Assembly (NCBI GenBank): GCA_029834535.1
Contig: JAQMWT010000036.1
Span: 124,001 to 188,000, forward strand
Length of the DNA: 64,000 nucleotides
From: Chrysophaeum taylorii
Lineage: Eukaryota > Sar > Pelagophyceae > Pelagomonadales > Pelagomonadaceae
Direction of reading: 5' to 3'
Part shown: positions 1-10,048 of the stretch, one piece after another
Layout of the letters: the number at the start of each line of letters is the position of its first letter
How positions within the stretch are numbered: the stretch's first letter is position 1
Program-made: the position numbers and the translations under genes
The notes under the pieces: generated by a model
Database searches by the model: none
Told to the model about the DNA's origin: nothing
The model's input: the letters and a program-made list of their open reading frames with translations, nothing else

Positions 1-911
1 ATCGAGTCTTGGCGCAAGCACGTCGCCCTCACCCCCAAGACGCCAATCATTTGCGAGATCCTCGATCCGCGAACGCAGGCAACCATTGAGGCCAACCTTA
101 ACATCGCTGGTAGCTCGGATTTTTGTCAAAGCAATCGGCTCATCGCCCAGGTCCTCGCCATGGTTTCCGAAAACCGTGGGGTCAAGCTCCTCATTGACGA
201 GCTCCTTAGTGCGGATGGTACGAGCTTTCGGGTCATGCGCGCCAGTAGTTACGTTGCCAAGGGCGAAATTCTCAATTTTTACGAACTCGGTCGCAGATGT
301 CTGCGACAAAAGGGCGAAGTTCTCGTCGGCTATCAGCACTCCCACGACTTCGTGACCGTCATCAATCCTCGCGATAAGAGGACGCGCCGCAGCTGGGACA
401 ATGGTACGCCTTCCTCTTGCATGTATTATCCCCGGGATACTTGAGTTGTGTCTCTCGTTCGTTTCTATCTCTCACCTTGATTCGCGCAGATGACCTCGTA
501 GTTCTCCACGGAACCAGTCGTCTCAAGGGCCAAGACCGCACTAAGGCCAACGTGGTGATCGCGGCCCTAAACCAGCAAAGTTCGCGTCGAGATCGAGTGT
601 CTCTCGACGCCGACGGGATGGAACGTCTCCGAAATGCACGGACGACGTCGATCACCTCGTCGATCAATTCTACGATAGCTCGACATCTCGCACAGCTTCG
701 CATCGAGGATCTTCAATGGCTCCAGTCGAAGATCCAAGCGGAGATTCGCACGCGCGACATGAGTCACGTCTCGCCGCTCGTACTTCCTCTGGACCCCGCC
801 CTCGAGAAGGTCATTGACAATCTCAACAACCTTCGAGCGACTGTCGAAAGTGTCAAAGACGAGGCCAAAGACGAAGAAGAAGAAGACGTGCCAGTCCTGA
901 AAGACTTGTAG
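1..911 (+). CDS. CASTOR/POLLUX-like ion channel, C-terminal part (5' end outside window)
   Basis: The frame is open from base 1, so the gene starts outside the window. Two exons are modelled, 1-403 and 490-911, with an 86-nt GT-AG intron (404-489); splicing restores WDNDDLVVL. The protein has an alternating alpha/beta, RCK-like layout: PIICEILDP, then SSDFCQSNRLIAQVLAMVSE, LLSADG and ASSYVAKGE, ending near GEVLVGYQ. This pattern resembles the regulatory C terminus of CASTOR/POLLUX-type cation channels, which gate K+/Ca2+ flux in plant nuclear envelopes and also occur in oomycetes and algae. The tail (about the last 110 residues) is charged, partly helical and ends in an acidic stretch before KDL and the stop. 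The pore and membrane spans would lie upstream. Family membership is by eye; the cation carried and the membrane are unknown. Confidence 0.6.
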
Positions 912-1489
912 CTGCCACGCGGTCTTGCGCTCTTGAAGGTTGGACGACATCGTCTGGCGGCGGTGGCCGCCTTTGCCTTTGCCTTCGAGGGAGTGGTTGG
1001 ACCATCATCGCCAGGCCCATCGCCTGGATTCGGGGTTGTGAGCAGAGCGACCCTCGTCGGGACACTCCACTCCTGGCGAGGCTGCACAGAGAAGTATATT
1101 GAATCATTGAAGGTTTTCATGGTCGACTGCGAAGAGGGGTAGATGCGCAGGTGAGGGACGCAGCAGTAGGAGGGTGTGTGAAGACGTGCCAGGAGGGCAA
1201 CAGGATTCCGAGGCCTAACCCGGGTCATCGCCGAGCCGCGGGGCGGGCAAAGAGAGGAGGGGCCCCGCCCGCAGGTTGTACGCGTGCTGCCGCCGAACGT
1301 ATGTGCGACGAAGTACGACGTCCTGCTGGGCGCGGGCGGCCTCACGGGTGGGGCTGCCCGATTCGGCGACAGAGGGCACAGCCTGCCCAGCGTATTGAGG
1401 GAGGGTAAGCTACAACGGAATAAGAATAGGATGGTACGAACGAAGGGTATCCATTCCATCCGCACAAAATATAGACACGTGGCGGCGTG
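912..1489. other. Intergenic, no gene seen
   Basis: No convincing coding exon on either strand. It holds the 3' flank of the channel gene and the upstream region of the Trx-NTR gene, and one copy (1121-1139) of a 17-nt element found downstream of two other genes. Confidence 0.6.
1121..1139 (+). repeat. Dispersed 17-nt element, copy 1
   Basis: Core GTCGACTGCGAAGAGGG. It matches copies at 14685-14705 and 51705-51724 with one T/G difference, and sits about 210 bases after the stop codon of the upstream plus-strand gene. Confidence 0.5.
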
Positions 1490-3540
1490 ATGATTGCTCG
1501 CGCGTTGTTGTTGTTGCTTGGGAGCGGGCTTGTCGCGGCGCGACCGACCGTGCGCGAGTTGCGGTCGCACCGGGAGTACGATGCGCTGTTGGCACACCAC
1601 GCCGCGAAGACGGGTTTGCCGGTCGTCGTTGACTTTTATTCTGACTCGTGCGGTAAGAGATGAGTAGTGTGTCGTGTTGACTCGTTGCAGGACCGTGTCG
1701 CATGATCGCGCCCGTGTTCAAGAAGGTGGCGCAGGAGTATAAGGACCGCGCCGTGTTCGCCAAGGTGAACGTGGCGACGAACCGCGAGACGTCGTCGCGT
1801 CTGCGGATATCGTCGATGCCGACGTTCCACTTTTACCTGGACGGGAAAAAGAAGAATGAGTTTAGCGGGGCGGGGGAGTCCCAGCTCCGGCAATTGACGG
1901 CGTCGATCGTTGCCGAGGCCTCGCGCAACAACGTCGCCCTGAGCCTCGAGAGTCTTTTGGGGTTTTACGAGACCGCGGACGCTAAGAAGCCCGCGGCCGA
2001 CGTGCGCAAGATCCACGAGAAGTGTGCCTCGATGAGTGGCGCCGGCGGCGCCTGCGCTGGGGGCGCGGCCCGCGAACTCGTCAAGAAGCTCAAGGCGAAA
2101 TTTGGCACGGCGCCCGAGCTGGGCCCGCGCTACGTCGCCGATGCACCCCCCGCGTCGTCGTCTTCGTCGTCATCGTCGTCGTCGAAGACCAAGACGCCGC
2201 CGTCGTCTCGGGAACGATCATCGCTGGCCTCCGCGTCGACGGCCGAGCTCCTGGAAGAGCTCGCGAGGCGGGAGGACGAGGTCGCGACTGTTGCCGTGGA
2301 GGCGGCGCGGGAGTTCTCCTCCGAGAGCGAGGAGGAAGAAGAAGAAGAAGACGAAGGACTCCCGGAATACTCTCCGCGTCGAGTGTGGGGCGAGTACGCC
2401 GAACGGGTCGTCATCCTCGGTGGCGGTCCCGCCGGGCTGTCGGCGGCCATCTACGCCGCGCGCGCTGGTCTGTCCCCGATCGTCGTTGCGCCCCCGGGCG
2501 GCGGGCAGCTCCTCGGTAAGGGCGTGAACGTGGAGAACTTTCCGGGGGTTAACGCGACGGGGCCTGGACTGGTCGAGAAGATGCAGCAGCACGCCGCCGA
2601 GGTCGGGGCCGCGTTTTATCCTTACCGCGTGACGCGGGCCGACCTCCGGTCGCGACCCTTCATCCTCGAGACCTCCTCGGGTCTCAACATCTCGACGCAC
2701 GCGGTGGTTATCGCGACGGGCGCGAACGCGCGTTGGCTCGGTGTCGACGGCGAAGCCGAGTTTCGCGGCGGCGGCGTCTCGTCCTGCGCGACCTGCGACG
2801 GCTTTGTGATGCGAGGCAAGGACGTCGCCGTGATCGGCGGCGGGGATGCCGCGATGGAGGACGCGCTCGTCTTGGCGCGAACGTCCAAGTCTGTCACGGT
2901 AGTCCATCGCCGCGACAAGTTCCGCGCCTCGCGCGCCATGGCCGACCGCGTCTTGAATCATCCTCTCATTACCGTCAGGTGGAACGCCACCGTCAAATCA
3001 TTCAAGGGGGACCAAATCGAGCGCCACACCGACGACGGCCTCGAGCTAGTCCCAGTCTTGAGACGACTCGACCTCCTCGACGTCGCGACGGGCGAACCCG
3101 CGCCGGGCCTCGACGTTTCCGGCGCCTTCGTCGCCATCGGCCACGACCCCAACACCGATCTTTTCGGAGACCAGCTCGACCGCGACGACTCGGGCTACCT
3201 GCAACTCAAAGGCGGCAGGTTCGCCACCGAACTCTCGACGCCGGGCGTCTTCGCCGCCGGCGACGTCGCCGACCCCGTCTATCGCCAGGCGATCACCTCC
3301 GCCGGCTCGGGCGCTGCGGCCGCCTTGGATGCCGAGAGGTATCTCTCCGAGATGGGCATGACCCTCGAGCCAGGGGCTTTCGGTTCAGGCCTCGCCGCGG
3401 AAATCCTCGAGGAAATCCTCTTTACGGATTACGGGACCGATGTACGCGACATGGACGACGACGAGGACCTCGTCAACGTTTACGACTCCTTCGACTCTGC
3501 CGACATTCTCAAGTACGCGAACGCCAAAGCTGACCTCTAA
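1490..3540 (+). CDS. Thioredoxin-NADPH thioredoxin reductase fusion with signal peptide
   Basis: Exons 1490-1652 and 1691-3540 (38-nt intron) give 670 residues. The start MIARALLLLLGSGLVAA looks like a signal peptide. Residues about 20-150 are a thioredoxin domain with active site CGPC, the cysteines being split by the intron, and the MPTF cis-proline loop. A low-complexity, Ser- and Glu-rich linker follows. From about residue 310 comes a flavoprotein reductase: FAD motif GGGPAGLSAAIYAARAG, redox site CATC, NADPH motif GGGDAAMEDAL and C-terminal FAD motif GDV. The protein should pass electrons from NADPH through FAD to its own thioredoxin. The domain order is the reverse of plastid NTRC, which has reductase first. 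The signal peptide lacks the Phe expected for plastid import, so an ER or secretory-lumen site is likelier. AATAAA lies at 3578-3583. Confidence 0.9.
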
Positions 3541-3753
3541 TGTGAGTTCTTTCGTTGTGACCGACCCCGGCTCTCGGAATAAAATACCGACAAAAAAGAT
3601 TCGCCTATCCCCTTCTCCCGTAGTAGTAGTATGTGGCCTCCCTTCGTAGCACGTACATAGTCGCCTTTTCAAACGTATACTGCGCTGCGATCTTCGCCAC
3701 CCACCTCGTGTGGCGCACGACCGCCCGTCGTCGTCGTATAAGCAAATCGCCGT

Positions 3754-5076
3754 TCACCTCGAAGAAGACGCGCGGGCAGCAGACTGCGGAAAGTAAGATG
3801 GATAGGGCGGCACGGACGAGGACGTTGCTTCGAGGATCGCTTTGAGAGGCTCGGGGCCTTCCTCCATCTCCCTTCGCTTGTTTCTCTCGTAGGCCTCACC
3901 AATCTGGCGACGGATCGCGTCGTTTCCCTCCTCGTACATGAGACGCGCGATCTCGTAGTACTCCGAGTCCTCAACGCGCGGAGCCTTCTCGAGTTCGCGC
4001 TCGCGACGGCCACCCTTCTTGCCCAGGGTATTCCACGCTTCATAACTTGTCGGCTTGCCGGGCTCCGGCTCGACGTCGCTCGGCGCCTTGCGAAGCTTGA
4101 CGGTCACGCGGCCGGTCTTCACGACGACACGAGACTTCGCTGGAATGATATCTTGATCAAGGGCATTGCGGAACAGTCGAAAGTTTCCGGCGCTCGTTTT
4201 AATCTTGAGGTCAAACATATCCACGTCGAACTTGCACCAGACCTTCTCTTCGCTGACGCCGGCCATATTCACCACCACGTTGACCCAAGGTGTCTCGAAA
4301 CTTCCCTGATCCCACGAAAAACTGGTGATTGGAGACCACACCTCGCGAGGTGTCTCGGCTTGTTGCGCGCCTTCCACGCGCTGCGGCACGGCAACCGGCA
4401 CCTCGCCGTGCTCGATGCGCGGCGGCAGGAACACGTCGGTGGTTTCGGTTGGGGGTGACGGAGCCCCCTCGCGAGTGCCACGCTCGACCGGGGGTACCGA
4501 TGCCAAAGACTCCGGGTCGGGGGTACCAGGTTTCGTTGGCTCGCTCGCCGGCGCCGATGCAGTCGCCGAGAGAGTACCATCTTGCGTTGGCTCGCTCGTC
4601 GGCACAGGTGCAGTTTCCAAGGACTCCGGATCGGGGGTACCAGGTTTCATTGGTTTGTTCGTCAGCGCAGATGCAGTCACCAAGGACTCCGGTGCAGGGT
4701 CGTGGGTAACAACAGCGGTCCTTGGCTTGCTCGTCTGCGCTGATGCTGTCGCTGAGGACTCCGGAGCAAAGTCGTGGGTAACAGCTTTCCTCGGCGCGCT
4801 CGTCCAAGCAGAAGCAGTCCTCGGCTCCGGACCAGTGGTGCTCGGGGCGACCGTTCCCGCGGGTGGCGAAGGAGTCGCCGACTCATCTGGTGCAGTGAGC
4901 AAATCAACTTCTTTGGCGGTCATCTCCTCGATGAACCTACGAACGAACGAGTCATGACAGCTAGCGGCACAGGCGCACGCGATGAGGAGCGATTGGACAG
5001 GTGCGCGACGGGACATCCCAAGCAGGCGCTTCGCCTCTACGATGTCGCTTTCGAGATTCGCGGCCGCGGACTTCAT
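3754..5076 (-). CDS. CacyBP/SIP-like CS-domain protein with Pro/Ser/Thr-rich repeat linker
   Basis: One open frame of 440 residues. The N terminus (LESDIVEAKRLLG, then RRAPVQSLL) matches the helical dimerisation region of calcyclin-binding/Siah-interacting proteins. Residues about 60-235 are a Pro/Ser/Thr-rich linker of imperfect repeats around PESL-TASA-TSKP-KPGTPD. Residues about 245-335 form a CS (p23-like) domain: ITSFSWDQ, VSEEKVWCKFDVDMFDLKI and RVTVKLRK. The final segment SEYYEIARLMYEEGNDAIRR resembles the SGS region that binds S100 and ubiquitin-ligase partners. Such proteins act as co-chaperone adaptors in cytosol and nucleus. The extended linker is not usual for the family (about 230 residues) and explains the larger size. 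The tail after EEGPEPLK is low complexity, so a missed 3' intron is possible. It converges on the Trx-NTR gene. Confidence 0.75.
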   Translation of the reverse strand: MKSAAANLESDIVEAKRLLGMSRRAPVQSLLIACACAASCHDSFVRRFIEEMTAKEVDLLTAPDESATPSPPAGTVAPSTTGPEPRTASAWTSAPRKAVTHDFAPESSATASAQTSKPRTAVVTHDPAPESLVTASALTNKPMKPGTPDPESLETAPVPTSEPTQDGTLSATASAPASEPTKPGTPDPESLASVPPVERGTREGAPSPPTETTDVFLPPRIEHGEVPVAVPQRVEGAQQAETPREVWSPITSFSWDQGSFETPWVNVVVNMAGVSEEKVWCKFDVDMFDLKIKTSAGNFRLFRNALDQDIIPAKSRVVVKTGRVTVKLRKAPSDVEPEPGKPTSYEAWNTLGKKGGRRERELEKAPRVEDSEYYEIARLMYEEGNDAIRRQIGEAYERNKRREMEEGPEPLKAILEATSSSVPPYPSYFPQSAARASSSR

Positions 5077-5989
5077 TATTGCGTCGTCGAAGAAGCATCA
5101 ACGGAATCACTGACGGCCGTTAGACTTCATGTGCTGACTCAGCTCCTCTTCGATGCTCCGGGACATCGAAACGACGATGCCCATCTGGATGGAGACAAGA
5201 TGCTCTTGTTAAAACTAGTGAAAGCAGACGAGAAATGGTTCTACGGCCTGCGCTCGACAGCATCTCGGATGCCGCTCTCACGCACTAGTTCAGAAATCAC
5301 AGAGCAGGTAACCCCGAGGAGGTATCGAGTTCGGCATCATCAACTGGGTCGACTGGATCCTCAATCAACACGGCCATCTGCAGTTTTGCGTGTTCGACAC
5401 CTCGATGGCCAACCATAGCTCGATGTGTTTATAGTGGCAACAAGTGACTGACAATGATTCAAGATTGTGATCGCGGAACGTATAAACACGCTTCAACGCT
5501 GTCGTTGGCAGCAAGGAAGCTCACGAACAAGCGCGGTGTCTGCGCACAGGCCTTGCGCAGTCTCCGCTCACACCGTTGCGTGTCTGCGCCCGCGGAACTC
5601 AGCGCAGATGCGACCTGAGCGTGGCATGTATGTGTTTGCAGTACCGACGGAGCGCGGACATGGACGACCCTGCCGACGTCGTGCGAGAACATTGGAGGGT
5701 GACCCCAAGAGGTGAATTAGGCCTGAATCCAGCCATATCGCAGGACAACATCGCAGAATGCAGGCCGACGCTCGCAATGACCTTTGCAATCAATACCTAC
5801 GGACTCCAGGGACTTTCTCCTTGAGATGGGAGTTTGTGGCGCGTCTAACTCAGATTTTCGTCAGCGAATTCTGTGCAGACTCCGACAGCTTCAGACGAAG
5901 ACGGACCAGAAACGCAGACGGGCCACAGATGCTGACAGCCTCAGGCGCTGGCGAACCGGAGGTGCGAACTTCCGGAATCTAAGCGGACG
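5077..5989. other. Gene-poor stretch
   Basis: Only short unrelated frames; no recognisable exon, RNA gene or repeat. Sequence near 5560-5700 may be very old coding relic. Confidence 0.5.
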
Positions 5990-6790
5990 CGGCCGTACTG
6001 CGAACGGCGAGTTCCGTCCGAGAGCTTCCTTCGCAGGCGGCCATCTCGATGTCCTCGAGTGGGCGCACGCCAACACGCATACGTGAAAGGAAAAGACGTT
6101 TATCAACAAACGGCCACCACGTGCGAACACGCGGCCACAATGGATTCCCATGAGTGGGGATGCGTGGACCGAACAGACGAACGCGTTTGCATCTAAAGAA
6201 AATCACGTCGAGATTCTCGTATTAGGGCGAGCCAAAGCGCATCCGCGGACTGAATGGACATTTGCGGGTCAATCAAGCCGCCTCGAGGCTCGTATATCGC
6301 GGCGTGTCAATCTATGTGTGCCAGCGGAACTCCGATACGACGCTCTCGTTCGCAGCCATGACAAGTTGCCCCTCGAGATTCTCGCGATGACTCGCGATAA
6401 CGGCTGTCCGTGGAGACCGCACGGATGTTTTGTCTGGCAGCAAACAATTCCCAGCTCGCTGTTTTAAGTGGTTGTGCTCCATCAACGGGTGCGCGCGAGG
6501 CGATTTCTCCAAAAAGACATGTTCATTGGAAGTTGTCGGCGGTGACGGCCACGAGGCCCTCAAGCTGAGAGTTAGCGGGTGCCCGTGGGATGAAGGGATG
6601 TGCGCTGTAATAGTGTCAACGGTCATCTCGATATCCTCATCGGGGCACCCACCGGCCGATAGGTGCCCGCGGCATCGAGGCAGACGTACGCGAATGCTGT
6701 CAACAGCCATCTCGTGTTCTTCGAGTAGGTGCGCGCCGACCGGCTCCCGCGGGACGAAACTACGAGATCCGTGCAGCCTACAGGAGCGAC
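5990..6790 (+). pseudogene. Decayed ankyrin-repeat gene
   Basis: Fragments of ankyrin units in shifting frames on the plus strand: GGHLDVLEWAHAN near 6033-6075, LEILAMTRDNGCPW near 6370-6412, FKWLCSINGC near 6466-6495 and SGCPWDEGMCA near 6574-6606, followed by further GHLD/HLVFFE-like remnants to about 6760. The NGCPWDE signature is characteristic of the large ankyrin families of algae and protists, where units read roughly GHLEVLQWARANGCPWDE. Stops and frameshifts separate every unit, so this is a pseudogene. No intact paralogue lies in the window. Confidence 0.6.
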
Positions 6791-6796
6791 CTCGAG

Positions 6797-7330
6797 TTGG
6801 TGAGTTAGTTAGTTAGTTCTCTCATTTAGAATGAATTGCCCTTGGCACACATCGATTTTCACCCCAGGCTGCGCTCTGACAAACTGTGCTCAATACGCTG
6901 AAGGCCGGCCTCGAGCTCAGGACGACGGCTCGAGAGCAGCAGCAGCCTGCAATAACCTTAGGCCTTACATGAGTCGTGTGCATTCGGCTCATTCTCATGA
7001 CTTCCCGTGCATGGTCAGCGCCTCCCCGTGGTTTGCTTGTTTGGCGTCGCCACTGAGTGTGATGGCGCTGCTGAGTGCGAGTCCGATGCGGGCGCCTACA
7101 AGACGCGCAACACCCAACGCGCGCGCCGCCGAGAACGGTATTGGTTTTGGACACGAACAAAGGTGGCCATGTGTGTTTTGATATTGCAAAACAGCGCGGC
7201 CCTTGCACGAGGGAAGTGTATACCACGAGTATAGTGCGGAGGATCGTGGGTGGATGGGTGGATGGATGGAGTGCGCTAGCGGCGAAGAAAGGAGCGGCGA
7301 AAGGCGTCGCCTGCTGGGAAGTACCAGGTT
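6797..7330. other. Intergenic with (TTAG)n tract
   Basis: A short GTTAGTTAGTTAG tract at about 6797-6815 follows the ankyrin relic. The same tract occurs at the end of a LINE relic near 15046. Otherwise no exon is supported. Confidence 0.4.
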
Positions 7331-7331
7331 A

Positions 7332-7379
7332 ACCACCACCACCACCACCACCACCACCACCACCACCACCAGCAGCAGC
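7332..7379 (+). repeat. (ACC)n/(AGC)n microsatellite
   Basis: About 13 ACC units followed by three AGC units, lying just 3' of the hydrolase stop codon. In the reverse frame it would encode a poly-valine run, which the spliced gene model avoids. Confidence 0.95.
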
Positions 7380-7442
7380 GGAGGTCGTGGACGTGTTGCG
7401 GCACGGTCGAGGAGCACTTGATAGTAGGGGTGAGGTAATATG

Positions 7443-9250
7443 TTACACGAAGCGCGCGATCTCCTCGGCGGCGGCGAGAGTGGTGGCTTGCCTGCGGGGG
7501 CTCTGAGAGCGAGAAGGATAAAAAAATCGCACATGTGGTCAACGACGAGATCGACGCGATCTTGCTCGAGCCAGCGGGGCGCGGGCGGGGCGTCGGCATT
7601 TGCGAGGGCGTCGCGTCGTTTGGCGCGCAGGTTTTCGATGATCCACGGCGAGAGCGCGGCAAAGTTAGGTCGGTCTTGCCTCGATTCCGGGAGAAGTCCC
7701 TCGAGGTCTTTGTCGAGGGTGGAGGCGAAGGGGCGGTCGTCGGGGAGGCCGAGGGCGTTGCGGAGGAAGGCCTCGACGCGGTCGAAGGCCTCTGTGGGTC
7801 TGGTGGAGTTGTGGGAGCCCGGGCAGACGCAGAGCTCCTTGACGTCCGAGCCGAGGGCGTCGTGGAGGCGCGCGGTGTGGGATGCTTCGACGAAGTTGTC
7901 GTCGGCGGCGCAGATGAAAAAGGCGGGCGCGGCGCACTCGGGGGCGTGCTTGAGGGCGTCGACGTCGAATATGTCGAAGTCGGCGCGACGGAGGACCGAA
8001 TCGCGGATCCAGCGGAGCGCGGACCTCGCGACGAAGGTTGGGAGACTCGCGGCGCCGCGACGCGCGACGTCGAGCGAGAGGTCGCGGAGGCTCGCGTACG
8101 CCGAGTCGCAGACGACGGCGGCGACGTCTGGGTCCCGCGTTGCCGACACGAGGAGGGTCGTGACGGCACCCATGCTGCGGCCCCAGAGCGCGACCTTTCC
8201 GAGGGCCGCGCGCTCGGCGTCGAGGACGGCGACCACGTCGTCCTGTTCCTTGAGGCCGAGCGACACGAACTCGCCCTCGCTCAAGCCGCTGCCGCAGCAG
8301 TCGAGGGCCACGAACTGGACGCCGCGACCGAGGCTCAAGGCGAGCGACAGCTGCGAGAGGCCCTCGACGCGCGACGACGCGTTCCCGTGGGCGTAGACGA
8401 TCGTCGCGCGCGGCGCGCGCTCGTCGTTTTCGTCGTCGCCCGACGGCGGCTCGGGCTCCTTGCGCTCGTCGGGCCTCGCGAAGTGTTTGCTCTGGGTTCT
8501 TGATTTGGAGACTTCGCGCCACACCGAATACCTCACGAGGCGGCCACGCGCGTTCCGGATTTCCTTGTCGCGGCGAGCGTAGGACCGGTCGCCGAAGACG
8601 AACGCGCGCGGCCCGAGGGCCGCGAGCTCGTAGTCCGCGCGCGGCGGCCGGATGTAGGCCCGCACGATGCGGCTGTAGGCGACCTTGGCCTGGTACACGA
8701 GCCGCGGTTCGATGCTGACGCGACCCTCGGCATCCTCGACGACGCACATGCCGTGCGACTCCCAGACGACGCCTCGCTCGACGGCGACAGTCTCGGAGTT
8801 GCGTCGATCGCGGCGATTCACCGGCGACTCGTCCGAGTCGCCGTCCCCGAGAGCCGTGGTCGACGAGCTCCGCTTCCGCGGCGACGCCGGCTCGACGTCG
8901 CGCCGCGTAGCCTCGCGAATCCGACGCCACCAGTCGATTTTCTCTTCGAGGGCCTCGAACCGCAACGTCATGACGACCTCGCGCGGGTGGCACCGCGTGC
9001 ACAGCCGCACCATCAACGCGACGTCCCCGATCGCATCCAGCGACGCCAACGGCAAACTCCCGAGGAGCCGCCGCCCGCCGTCGTCGGCGTAGTACGACAA
9101 GCTCGCCCCGCGCTCGAATACCCGCAGTACGAACCACCGCCGTCGCTCCACGGCGAACGTCCCCACGAGCCGCGACCGCACCCATCCCGCCTTTATGGGG
9201 GTCTGGAACTGACCGTCTTCCTCTGATGCGCCGTAACACGCGCACAGCAT
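7443..9250 (-). CDS. PH-domain alpha/beta hydrolase
   Basis: Two exons (9250-7533 and 7491-7443, 41-nt intron 7492-7532) total 589 codons including stop; splicing gives the natural end DHMQATTLAAAEEIARFV and avoids the microsatellite. The start MLCACYGASEED was chosen over an upstream methionine because the PH domain follows at once. Residues about 18-115 form the PH domain (IKAGWVRSRLVG to the C-terminal helix Trp in IDWWRRI), so the protein may bind phosphoinositides. Residues about 290-520 are an alpha/beta hydrolase: oxyanion HGN, nucleophile elbow GRSMGA, acid ADDNF and catalytic His in GSHNS, resembling the ABHD17/Bem46-type serine hydrolases that act on acyl-proteins or lipids. Divergent from the Pex14-like gene across about 100 bases. 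Confidence 0.85.
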
Positions 9251-9349
9251 CGTCGGTCGTTCTTCCGAGACTGGAAAAGGAAGTATCCAACGGACCTCGA
9301 CCTCGACCACCACCACGCTGTGGCAAGAATTTCGCGGACGCACACCGTC
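9251..9349. promoter_or_regulatory. Compact bidirectional promoter region
   Basis: Only 99 bases separate the start codons of the minus-strand hydrolase (9250) and the plus-strand Pex14-like gene (9350), so both promoters and 5' leaders must lie or overlap here. No TATA box is visible. Confidence 0.55.
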
Positions 9350-10048
9350 ATGTCATCGTTTGCTGCGGCCGATGGCGACGCCAAAGACACCGATCCCCTC
9401 CTTGGGGCGCCGGAGAACCCAAACGTCCGGCGGGCCTACAAGTTCCTCACGCACCCCCGCGTCGCCTCGGCACCCCTCGAAAAGCGAGTCGAGTTCCTCA
9501 AAACCAAAGACTGCAGCCCCGAAGAGATCGAGGAGGCGATGCACTTGTTGAAAGAATCGGACGCAGTCCCCGCTACGCCGATCGAGGAGGGCCGCGCCCG
9601 CAAATCCCGGGGGGGCAAGCGCTCGTCCTCCTCGAAGGCAGCCGACGACCCCGCGTCACGGAGAAGGACGTCGCAGACGAAATCCCTCCTTAGCAGCCGA
9701 ACCAATTATAGAAACTACCTCATCGCAATCCTCTGCGTGCTCTTGCTTGCTATCATCATCTTCTTGATCCTTTGGTTTGACGTATTCCACCTCATCGCCA
9801 AGTCCTGGCGCGACACGCACTTTGGCTTTGGCTGGGTCAACAAAGACGACGACGACGACGACGACCCAGATGACGAATCCGCCATCGTCGCCGTCGCCGT
9901 GTCCTCCGTGACGACCACCACCAGTTATTCCTACTCGTACGCCTTGGAGTACCTCTCCACCTTCACCTCCGACTCCTACTCCTACTCGTACTCCTATGCG
10001 AGCGAGATCGAATACACCGTCGACTCCCCGCCACCACCGTCGTATTGA
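9350..10048 (+). CDS. Pex14-N-domain single-span membrane protein
   Basis: The ATG at 9350 gives 232 residues; an in-frame ATG at 9320 would add ten. Residues about 24-70 match the Pex14 N-terminal domain: NPNVRRAYKFLTHPRV, then KRVEFLKTKDCSPEEI-EAM, the fold that docks the PTS1 receptor Pex5 and Pex19 at peroxisomes. A single hydrophobic span follows (YLIAILCVLLLAIIIFLILW). The rest is an Asp run and a Ser/Tyr-rich tail with repeated SYSYS. Classical Pex14 has a long coiled coil after its membrane segment; this one does not, so it may be a divergent Pex14 or a separate Pex14-domain family. The Asp and Ser/Tyr tracts are encoded by near-perfect short tandem repeats. Confidence 0.7.
   Translation: MSSFAAADGDAKDTDPLLGAPENPNVRRAYKFLTHPRVASAPLEKRVEFLKTKDCSPEEIEEAMHLLKESDAVPATPIEEGRARKSRGGKRSSSSKAADDPASRRRTSQTKSLLSSRTNYRNYLIAILCVLLLAIIIFLILWFDVFHLIAKSWRDTHFGFGWVNKDDDDDDDPDDESAIVAVAVSSVTTTTSYSYSYALEYLSTFTSDSYSYSYSYASEIEYTVDSPPPPSY

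Noticed and set aside
6995-7442. C-terminal extension of the hydrolase through a poly-valine run
   Set aside because: The extension translates a microsatellite and unrelated sequence. A 41-nt intron gives a short natural C terminus with matching phase.
7535-8503. 322-codon plus-strand frame
   Set aside because: Antisense to the PH-hydrolase, which has a complete catalytic triad; this frame has no family pattern.
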